Source: Bacteroidota bacterium (GTDB lineage: Bacteria; Bacteroidota; Bacteroidia; Flavobacteriales_F; PHOS-HE28). From it: DNA of 5,514 nt. The first letter of the stretch is position 1. Each line of letters begins with the position of its first letter. The stretch lies in NCBI GenBank assembly GCA_963169595.1, contig CAUJFM010000057.1, positions 1-5,514 of the forward strand. Direction: 5' to 3'. Shown here piece after piece: positions 1 to 4,963 of this stretch. A program made the translations under genes and the position numbers. The notes below the pieces were generated by a model, which saw only the letters and a list, made by a program, of their open reading frames with translations, ran no database searches and was not told where the DNA came from.

Positions 1-1319
1 AGGTCGGCCTGCTTCACCTCGTCCTGCTTGCGGCGTGCAGCGAGCAAGGCAGCCTCGTTCACCAGGTTCTTCAGGTCGGCACCGCTGAGGCCGGGCGTGG
101 CGGCCGATACCTCGGCGAGCACCACATCCTTGGCCAGCGGCACCTTGCGCGTGTGCACCTGCAGGATGGCCTCGCGCCCCTTCTTGTCGGGCAGGTTCAC
201 CACCACGCGACGGTCGAAGCGGCCGGCGCGTAGCAGGGCCTTGTCCAGGATGTCCGGCTGGTTGGTGGCGGCCAGCACGATCACGCCGGTGGTGCTGCTG
301 AAGCCGTCCATCTCGGCGAGGATCTGGTTCAGGGTCTGCTCCTGTTCCTGGGCCCCACCGAAGGCGGTGAGGCCGCGCGCCCGGCCGATGGAGTCGATCT
401 CGTCGATGAAGATGATGGACGGGGCGTTCTCGCGGGCCTGCTTGAAGAGGTCACGCACGCGGGCCGCCCCAACCCCCACGATCATCTCCACGAACTCCGA
501 GCCGCTCATGCTGAAGAAGGGCACGTTGGCCTCGCCCGCCACGGCCCGCGCGAGCAGCGTCTTGCCCGTGCCCGGTGCACCGATCAGCAGCACGCCCTTG
601 GGTGCCGCACCGCCCAGCCGGGTGTACTTCTGCGGGTCCTTCAGGAAGTCCACGATCTCCACCAGCTCGTCCTCCGCATCATCGATGCCGGCCACATCCT
701 CGAAGGTGACGCGCTTGTCGGTCTCCTTGTCGAAGCGCCGGGCGCTGCTCTTGCCCAGCCCGGAGAGGCCGCCCATGTCGCCACCCAGGGGACCCTGACG
801 CATGCGGCGGAAGAACCAGATGTACATGGCGATGATGAGCAGCGCCGGCCCGAACATGAACAGGAAGGAGAAGATCGGGTTGGTGTCCTCCACGATGGGC
901 TCGGCACTGATCTCCACGTGGTTGTCCAGCAGCAGCTGCTCCAGCCGCGTGTCGGCGAAGGCGGGCAGGGTGGTGGTGAAGTGCTTCACCTCAACTGGCT
1001 TCCTGCCACCCAGACCCGTTGTGGTGGTGTCCTTGGGCCAGGTGACCGGCGCGGTGAAGGTGCCGCTGATGGACTCGCCCTTGCCGTAGACCGCCTGCAC
1101 ATTGCCGCGCTCCACCTCGGCCTTGAAGAGCGTGTAGGGCACGGTGACGGGCTCCTCGGCGCCGGTGGTCATGAAGGAGCGCACGAACCAGATGTTGAGC
1201 AGGAGGATGATGACGAACCAGAACCACGAGATGCGTGGCAGCTGGGGCGGCTTGGGGAGGTCGCTCCGATCCGTTGGCTGCTGACGGGCGTTGCCCGGCG
1301 ATGGGGTGTTGGCTGCCAT
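1..1319 (-). CDS. ftsH: ATP-dependent zinc metalloprotease FtsH, N-terminal 439 residues (runs off left edge)
   Basis: FtsH is a membrane-anchored hexameric AAA+ protease that unfolds and degrades membrane and short-lived cytosolic proteins. A hydrophilic N-terminus (1-29) leads into a first membrane segment (about 30-49, rich in W, F, I and L). An extracytoplasmic domain (about 50-147) and a second membrane segment (about 149-170, ending FFRRMR) follow. The AAA+ module then shows Walker A GAPGTGKT (247-254), Walker B IIFIDE (302-307) and a second-region-of-homology stretch ALLRAGRFDRR (361-371) with candidate arginine fingers R367 and R370. The HExxH zinc site should lie some 30 residues past the edge and is not seen. 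The pore-loop position that is Phe in the usual FVG motif is Ile here (I280-V281-G282). ATG at 1317-1319 is the natural start, giving a usual-length N-terminus with a TACCTTCG box 5 nt upstream. The family call is very secure. Confidence 0.97.
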   Translation of the reverse strand, partial: MAANTPSPGNARQQPTDRSDLPKPPQLPRISWFWFVIILLLNIWFVRSFMTTGAEEPVTVPYTLFKAEVERGNVQAVYGKGESISGTFTAPVTWPKDTTTTGLGGRKPVEVKHFTTTLPAFADTRLEQLLLDNHVEISAEPIVEDTNPIFSFLFMFGPALLIIAMYIWFFRRMRQGPLGGDMGGLSGLGKSSARRFDKETDKRVTFEDVAGIDDAEDELVEIVDFLKDPQKYTRLGGAAPKGVLLIGAPGTGKTLLARAVAGEANVPFFSMSGSEFVEMIVGVGAARVRDLFKQARENAPSIIFIDEIDSIGRARGLTAFGGAQEQEQTLNQILAEMDGFSSTTGVIVLAATNQPDILDKALLRAGRFDRRVVVNLPDKKGREAILQVHTRKVPLAKDVVLAEVSAATPGLSGADLKNLVNEAALLAARRKQDEVKQAD

Positions 1320-1324
1320 TCCTG

Positions 1325-1332
1325 CGAAGGTA
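1325..1332 (-). promoter_or_regulatory. TAnnTTCG box (candidate -7 promoter element) for ftsH
   Basis: TACCTTCG on the minus strand ends 5 nt before the ftsH ATG. It differs from the Bacteroidota -7 consensus TAnnTTTG at one base. Similar boxes precede the symporter and both T9SS paralogs. No convincing -33 TTG partner is visible. If real, it would place the transcript start at or within a few bases of the start codon. The gap between the two minus-strand genes (1320-1401) holds nothing else that I recognise and no strong terminator hairpin. Confidence 0.4.
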
Positions 1333-1401
1333 CCCCGCTCCGGTGCTCGAACGAAGTGGATCAACGCACCAACGCCGTGACCATCGCCCCCGAAGCGACC
1401 G

Positions 1402-2709
1402 CTACTGCTCCGCTCTCCGCGCCTTCCGCTCGAACCAGATGCAGGTGGTCATGTCGTTCATCACGTTCAAGGAGGAACGCACCATGCCCAGCAGGCGGTC
1501 CACGCCGATGATGATGCCGATACCCTCCACCGGGATGCCCACACTGCTGAGCACGGTGGCCAGTACGATCACGCCGGCCCCGGGTGCGGAAGGCGTGCCG
1601 ATGGACGCGGCCACGGTGGTCACCACCATCATCACGATGGCCGGGGTGCCCAGTTCGAGGCCGTAGACCTGCGCGAGAAAAATGGCGGCGATCGCCTGGA
1701 ACGCAGCCGTGCCGTTCATGTTGATGATGGTACCCACCGGCACCACGAAGCGGGCGATGGGCTCGCGGATGCGGAAGGTCTCCAGGGCGGTGCGCAGGCT
1801 CAGGGGCATCACCGCCGCGGAACTGGCGGTGCTGAAGGCGAGCAGCATCAGGTCGCGGCATCCGCGCAGGAACTTGCCGGGGCGCACACCGCACCACCAC
1901 GCCAGCAGCACGTTCGCCAGCGCCAGCAGGGCCATGGCCAGCAGCACGGCGAACACGTACATGCCCAGCCCGCTCAGCGCATGCCAGCCCACCGACGCGG
2001 TCACCTGGCACATGAGGCCGAACACCGCCAGCGGCGCCAGCTTCATCGCCCAGCGGATGATCGTCATGCAGATCTCCTGCACGGCCCCCAACAGGCGGAT
2101 CACCGGCTCGGCGGTGGTGGCGTCCAGCGACAGCATCGCAATGCCCGCGATGATGGCAAAGGCCACGATGCTCAGCATCTCGCCCGAGACCATCGATGCC
2201 AGCGGGTTCTCCGGCAGCAGATCGGTGATGAAGGCGGTGACCGAAGGCCGCTCGGTGGTGATGTCGGGCACCGCTGCTCCCGCGTTCCAACCCTGGGCCG
2301 CAAGCAGATCGCCGGGCCGCAGCCAGCTGGCCACACCGATGCCGATGACGATGGCCGCCACCGTGAACGCCAGGAAGAACAAGGCCACCCGCGGGCCCAG
2401 CACCTTCAGCTCGGCCGGGTCGCCACCACCCACGATGCCCCGGATCACGGAACTGACCACCAGGGGGATCATGATCATCTGGATGAGCCGGATGAAGAGC
2501 AGGCCGGGGAGCGCCAGCCAGTCAATGAGCGGCGCCGCGACCGATGCAGGTACCAGCGCCGCATCCGCGCTCAGCGCCACGCCCAGGCCGATGCCGAGGA
2601 ACATGGCGATGAGCACCTTCAGCCACAGACGCGTCTCCACCAGCCGCTGCAGGTGGCGGTACATGTCCTGCAAGGCCAGGATGGGGCGCGGCGTGTGGGC
2701 TTCGGACAT
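1402..2709 (-). CDS. Dicarboxylate/amino acid:cation symporter (DAACS/SDF family)
   Basis: This is a 435-aa inner-membrane secondary transporter of the GltP/DctA/Glt(Ph) fold, which takes up acidic amino acids or C4-dicarboxylates with Na+ or H+; the length is normal. The first hydrophobic segment is about 28-48. The HP1 hairpin carries FSTASSAAVMP (292-302), the unwound TM7 motif is NMNGT (330-334), HP2 carries GTPSAPGAG (371-379), and TM8 reads GVDRLLGMVRSSLNVMND (402-419). R411 matches the Arg that binds the substrate's side-chain carboxylate in Glt(Ph) (R397), and N415 and D419 match N401 and D405. The residue matching D394, which holds the substrate amino group, is G408, and D312 of NMDGT is N332. 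I infer a non-amino dicarboxylate is more likely than glutamate or aspartate. The frame stays open to 2982, but that extension is low-complexity and crosses the divergent region, so ATG 2707-2709 is chosen. The next start would be M16. Confidence 0.93.
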   Translation of the reverse strand: MSEAHTPRPILALQDMYRHLQRLVETRLWLKVLIAMFLGIGLGVALSADAALVPASVAAPLIDWLALPGLLFIRLIQMIMIPLVVSSVIRGIVGGGDPAELKVLGPRVALFFLAFTVAAIVIGIGVASWLRPGDLLAAQGWNAGAAVPDITTERPSVTAFITDLLPENPLASMVSGEMLSIVAFAIIAGIAMLSLDATTAEPVIRLLGAVQEICMTIIRWAMKLAPLAVFGLMCQVTASVGWHALSGLGMYVFAVLLAMALLALANVLLAWWCGVRPGKFLRGCRDLMLLAFSTASSAAVMPLSLRTALETFRIREPIARFVVPVGTIINMNGTAAFQAIAAIFLAQVYGLELGTPAIVMMVVTTVAASIGTPSAPGAGVIVLATVLSSVGIPVEGIGIIIGVDRLLGMVRSSLNVMNDMTTCIWFERKARRAEQ

Positions 2710-2723
2710 CGGAGGGAGGGATG

Positions 2724-2731
2724 CGAAGCTA
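2724..2731 (-). promoter_or_regulatory. TAnnTTCG box (candidate -7 promoter element) for the symporter
   Basis: TAGCTTCG on the minus strand lies 14 nt upstream of the symporter ATG, with a C-rich spacer between. One base differs from the TAnnTTTG element of Bacteroidota promoters. No -33 element is recognised. The box supports the start at 2709 over the longer open frame, because it lies inside the coding part of that longer frame. Confidence 0.4.
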
Positions 2732-2788
2732 ACCAGCCCGTGGAGGAACTCGCCCGGTGCGAAGGACTGTTCCCGGTGACGAACGGAC

Positions 2789-2860
2789 CGCGCTGTGCAA
2801 CGCATCACCTTTCGCGATGAGCAGGGTGCGGTGATGGACGCGACGTGGGTGAAGGAATGA
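2789..2860 (+). pseudogene. Remnant of a third T9SS paralog: last ~22 codons of the C-terminal sorting domain
   Basis: The last 48 nt (2813-2860) encode RDEQGAVMDATWVKE and a TGA stop, almost the same as the C-termini of the two complete paralogs (RDEQGGVMGTTWVKE and RDEQGAVVGATWVKE). Weaker similarity continues upstream (VQRITF against LYRIAV and LYRVTV) to about 2789, where it is lost. The same frame has a stop at 2777-2779, and no body, PNPG motif or signal peptide precedes it. The fragment is therefore the 3' end of a lost or rearranged gene, abutting the symporter's promoter region. It is followed by the same leader that precedes each intact paralog, which confirms it was once a member of the array. 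The exact 5' limit is uncertain. Confidence 0.8.
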
Positions 2861-2882
2861 TGTGGTGCGAAGCCCGTTCTGA

Positions 2883-2903
2883 ATTCTACATTCTTCATTC
2901 CCC
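2883..2903 (+). repeat. Heptamer tandem repeat, 3 units (ATTCTAC type)
   Basis: Three consecutive 7-nt units read ATTCTAC, ATTCTTC and ATTCCCC. The same set ends the longer array at 3899-3940, so unit number differs between the two leaders. The units are AT-richer than the surrounding DNA. Confidence 0.8.
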
Positions 2904-2977
2904 GTTTGGGGCTGCAGGTCTCCGGTCCGGCCGGCCAGGCAGAAGCAGCGTCCCTCCCTCTCCGTCCGTCTCTTCCA

Positions 2978-2985
2978 TACATTCG
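2978..2985 (+). promoter_or_regulatory. TAnnTTCG box (candidate -7 promoter element), first T9SS paralog
   Basis: TACATTCG lies 6 nt before the ATG at 2992 and is kept exactly in the second paralog's leader. Upstream is a pyrimidine-rich stretch (about 2950-2977) with no TTG at -33 spacing. As a -7 element it would start transcription at or next to the ATG. Part of its conservation could simply reflect recent duplication of the leader. Confidence 0.38.
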
Positions 2986-2991
2986 TTCATC

Positions 2992-3876
2992 ATGCGCGCC
3001 GCACTCCTTTCCTTGCTACTGCTGCCCCTGCTGGCCTGCGCCCAGAGCTGGTGCCCGCCCGGTGCGACATGGACCTACGGCACGGACATGTTCGGCTTGT
3101 ATGGCTACGGACAGTATGTCTACGTTAGCGATACCACGGTCGGCGGGCAGCTGGCGCATCGCATCGATGCGCAGGGCGCCATGTCCATGGCAGGACAGAC
3201 ACCGGTGGACCACTGGAGCCAACCCATCGCGGCCATCACCGCCCAGATCGGCGATGTGGTTGCGCTGTGGTCCAACACCGAGCAAGCTTGGGATACCCTG
3301 TTCTGGCTGGGTGCCGTGCCCGGTGACAGCTGGATCAGGCGCGGTGGACCGAACGGGGATTGCGACCCGCTGGACAGTCTGGTCATTGTGGATACGACCA
3401 CGGTGGTCTACGACGGGCTTCCTCTCCGACGCTGGACCGTCGAGCAGCGATCGAACGGTATGAGCATGTTCACCGAGACCTTCACCGAACGGCTCGGCTG
3501 GACGATGAACTTCAGCCCCTACCCGGCCTGCATCATCTGGGATGGTCCCGTGGGCATGCGCTGCTACAGTGACCAGGACATCTCCGTGAACTTCACTGGG
3601 CTTGGCTGCGAAACACTGGTGGGCATCAACGACCACGCGGCCATATTGCGGCTCTCCGTCTTACCCAACCCCGGCACCACCCACTTCACCCTCGATCTTC
3701 CACCTGCCCCACACACAATCACCCTCTTCGATGCCACGGGCCGCCTGGTGCTGCAGGAGCGCACTTCGGAGGCACTACCGGTGATCGCCACGGAAGCGCT
3801 GCCCACCGGGTTGTACCGGATCGCCGTCCGCGATGAGCAGGGCGGGGTGATGGGCACTACGTGGGTGAAGGAGTGA
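2992..3876 (+). CDS. Secreted protein of unknown function with T9SS type A sorting domain (paralog 1)
   Basis: This 294-aa protein has three parts. Residues 1-17 form a signal peptide (Arg2, Leu-rich core, probable cleavage A15-C16-A17|Q18). The core (18 to about 220) matches no family I recognise; it is rich in W, T, V and D and looks like a beta-rich domain. The last ~75 residues are a T9SS C-terminal domain, with PNPG at 225-228, LFDATGRLVL (245-254), LPTGLYRIAV (270-279) and a TWVKE end. T9SS moves such proteins across the outer membrane and removes this domain on attachment or release. Cysteines are C21, C124, C180, C191 and C206; C124 and C180 have no partner in paralog 2 and might form an extra disulfide. 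The frame is open back to a GTG at 2845, but the signal peptide fixes the start at ATG 2992. The second, similar gene follows 155 nt downstream. Role unknown. Confidence 0.9.
   Translation: MRAALLSLLLLPLLACAQSWCPPGATWTYGTDMFGLYGYGQYVYVSDTTVGGQLAHRIDAQGAMSMAGQTPVDHWSQPIAAITAQIGDVVALWSNTEQAWDTLFWLGAVPGDSWIRRGGPNGDCDPLDSLVIVDTTTVVYDGLPLRRWTVEQRSNGMSMFTETFTERLGWTMNFSPYPACIIWDGPVGMRCYSDQDISVNFTGLGCETLVGINDHAAILRLSVLPNPGTTHFTLDLPPAPHTITLFDATGRLVLQERTSEALPVIATEALPTGLYRIAVRDEQGGVMGTTWVKE
3664..3876 (+). repeat. Direct repeat of sorting-domain coding DNA, copy 1
   Basis: These 213 nt, from the PNPG codons to the stop, align without any gap to 4701-4913. Long exact blocks include the DNA for FTLDLP and for TITLFDATG. 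The last 48 nt also match the remnant at 2813-2860, giving three copies in the window. The core DNA between this repeat and the leader repeat is far more diverged. Confidence 0.88.
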
Positions 3877-3898
3877 CCCTGCGCCCGGCCAGTTCTGA

Positions 3899-3940
3899 AT
3901 TCTACATTCTACATTCTACATTTTTCATTCTTCATTCCCC
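3899..3940 (+). repeat. Heptamer tandem repeat, 6 units (ATTCTAC type)
   Basis: Six 7-nt units run head to tail: ATTCTAC three times, then ATTTTTC, ATTCTTC and ATTCCCC. Compared with the first leader there are exactly three more units (21 nt), the pattern expected from slipped-strand expansion or contraction. The array lies between the stop of paralog 1 (3876) and the ATG of paralog 2 (4032). No hairpin is evident. Confidence 0.88.
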
Positions 3941-4017
3941 GCTTGGGAGCTGTTGCAGGTCTCCGGTCCGGCGGCTTGGCGGAAGCAGCGTTCCTCCCTC
4001 CCCGTCCGTCTCCACTG

Positions 4018-4025
4018 TACATTCG
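4018..4025 (+). promoter_or_regulatory. TAnnTTCG box (candidate -7 promoter element), second T9SS paralog
   Basis: TACATTCG lies 6 nt before the ATG at 4032, the same word and spacing as in paralog 1, even though the bases just upstream differ (CACTG against TTCCA). This hints that paralog 2 has its own promoter rather than depending on read-through from paralog 1. Confidence 0.38.
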
Positions 4026-4031
4026 TTCATC

Positions 4032-4913
4032 ATGCGCGCCAGCCTGCTTTCCTTGCTACTACTGCCCCTGCTGGCCTGCGCTCAAAGCTGGTGCCCGCCG
4101 GGGGCTACATGGACCTTCAACTATTCGGACATGATGAACGGCTGGCATGGTATAACACGTGTGGAGCTTGTCGGGGATTCGATGGTCGGTGGACTCACCG
4201 CGCAGAAGCTGCGTGAAACGAATGTGATCGCGCCATTCGGCACCACGGACTACACCGCCTATGCAGCTCCGATCTCATTGCTTACACGGGAAGCAGATGG
4301 CGTGGTGTATGTCTGGGGGGGATGGCCAGAGGCATATGACACCTTGATGTGGTTCGGAGCTTCGCCTGGCCAGTCCTGGTCCACACCACACATGAACGAC
4401 CCGTTCTATCGATTGACCGTGCTTGATACATCAACCGTCGTTGTTGACAGCGAACCCTTGCGCAGGCTCGTTGTGCAGTTCGGCGGCTGGGAGGGCATAC
4501 CTCCCGACACTCTGCATGAACGGCTCGGGTTCTCCTTGAACTACCTCAATGGCTGGTCGTGGTTCATCACCGACCAACCTTGGTGGGGATTGCGCTGCTA
4601 CCGCGATGACGAGATGACCTATATCGCACCCAATGTGATGGACTGTGGTTATACGCTCACGGTCAAGGAGGATGGAAATGGACACCGGATACTTCCCTTT
4701 CCCAACCCCGGCACCAGCCACTTCACCCTCGATCTCCCTCCCGGCGCCCACACCATCACCCTCTTCGATGCCACGGGGCGTTTGGTGCTGCAACAGCGCA
4801 GCGCCGAAGCCCGACCGGTGATCAATGCAGAAGTGCTACCGGCGGGTTTGTACCGTGTTACAGTGCGCGATGAACAAGGCGCGGTGGTGGGTGCGACGTG
4901 GGTGAAGGAGTGA
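4032..4913 (+). CDS. Secreted protein of unknown function with T9SS type A sorting domain (paralog 2)
   Basis: This 293-aa protein has the same plan as its upstream neighbour. The signal peptide (1-17, then QSWCPPGATWT) differs from paralog 1 by one residue. The core (about 28-218) is diverged, and the T9SS domain has PNPG at 224-227, LFDATGRLVL (244-253), LPAGLYRVTV (269-278) and a TWVKE end. Matching patches show the cores share a fold: LMWFGASPGQSW (105-116) against LFWLGAVPGDSW, LDTSTVV (131-137) against VDTTTVV, ERLGFSLNY (163-171) against ERLGWTMNF, and GLRCY (186-190) against GMRCY. Cysteines C21, C189 and C205 are shared with paralog 1, and C16 lies within the signal peptide. By eye the core DNA is AT-richer than the two ends. 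The frame is open back to a GTG at 3861, but the signal peptide sets ATG 4032. Function is not recognised; a cell-surface or released protein is inferred. Confidence 0.9.
   Translation: MRASLLSLLLLPLLACAQSWCPPGATWTFNYSDMMNGWHGITRVELVGDSMVGGLTAQKLRETNVIAPFGTTDYTAYAAPISLLTREADGVVYVWGGWPEAYDTLMWFGASPGQSWSTPHMNDPFYRLTVLDTSTVVVDSEPLRRLVVQFGGWEGIPPDTLHERLGFSLNYLNGWSWFITDQPWWGLRCYRDDEMTYIAPNVMDCGYTLTVKEDGNGHRILPFPNPGTSHFTLDLPPGAHTITLFDATGRLVLQQRSAEARPVINAEVLPAGLYRVTVRDEQGAVVGATWVKE
4701..4913 (+). repeat. Direct repeat of sorting-domain coding DNA, copy 2
   Basis: These 213 nt from the PNPG codons to the stop are colinear with 3664-3876 with no indels. The strongest matches are in the first ~100 nt and the last 48 nt; the stretch around residues 256-270 is more diverged. 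Confidence 0.88.
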
Positions 4914-4931
4914 GCCTTCCTGTCCGGGCGT

Positions 4932-4939
4932 TACGTTCA
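4932..4939 (+). promoter_or_regulatory. TAnnTTCA, weak version of the start-proximal box, acylase-like gene
   Basis: TACGTTCA lies 24 nt before the ATG at 4964 in the 50-nt gap after paralog 2. It departs from the TAnnTTCG word of the other four genes at the last base and from TAnnTTTG at two bases, so it is the least certain of the set. Read-through from paralog 2 is an equally good explanation for expression of this gene. Confidence 0.2.
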
Positions 4940-4963
4940 CCGTGCATTGCATTCACTTATTGT

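Larger units (their letters stand above)
2876..3076 (+). repeat. Direct repeat, copy 1: intergenic leader plus signal-peptide coding DNA
   Basis: From GTTCTGAATTCTACATTC at 2876 to ATGGACCT ending at 3076, this stretch aligns with 3892-4116. It covers the noncoding leader (heptads, a conserved CAGGTCTCCGGTCCGG block, a pyrimidine-rich tract and TACATTCGTTCATC before the ATG) and the first ~28 codons of the gene. Copy 2 is 24 nt longer: three extra heptads (21 nt) plus net indels of +4 and -1. Those frame-shifting indels argue that the leader itself is not translated. Confidence 0.88.
3892..4116 (+). repeat. Direct repeat, copy 2: intergenic leader plus signal-peptide coding DNA
   Basis: This is the second copy of the leader and signal-peptide block at 2876-3076, with expanded heptads at its 5' end. 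The last part encodes LLSLLLLPLLACAQSWCPPG with only scattered third-base changes from copy 1. No similar block follows paralog 2, so the array ends there. Confidence 0.88.

Noticed and set aside
28..798. Plus-strand open frame of 256 codons opposite ftsH.
   Set aside because: The minus strand encodes unmistakable AAA+ motifs throughout; the plus frame is Ser/Arg-rich with no recognisable fold.
1682..2820. Long open frames on the plus strand opposite the symporter (about 1682-2779 and 1981-2820).
   Set aside because: They are antisense to a gene with clear family motifs. Their translations are rich in R, H, Q and G or S with no domain, as expected for shadow frames in GC-rich DNA.
2920..2940. 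The GGTCCGGCCGGCCAGG stretch in the first leader as a terminator hairpin.
   Set aside because: The palindrome is very short, lacks a T tract and is not preserved in the second leader, which reads GGTCCGGCGGCTTGG.
2709..2982. Upstream extension of the symporter frame to an ATG at 2982.
   Set aside because: It would add 91 residues with no membrane or family character, cross the T9SS remnant and overlap the leader of the next gene. The start at 2709 gives the usual length.
2845..2991. The first T9SS paralog's frame is open back to a GTG inside the preceding tail, and the second's likewise to 3861, suggesting a translated leader or overlap of start and stop.
   Set aside because: Between the two leaders there are +4 and -1 indels that change the frame of the middle part, so no protein sequence is conserved there. 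The well-formed signal peptides begin at 2992 and 4032, which would be buried in a longer product.
3899..3940. The regular repeats between the paralogs as a CRISPR array.
   Set aside because: Units are 7 nt and head to tail with no spacers; no cas gene is present.
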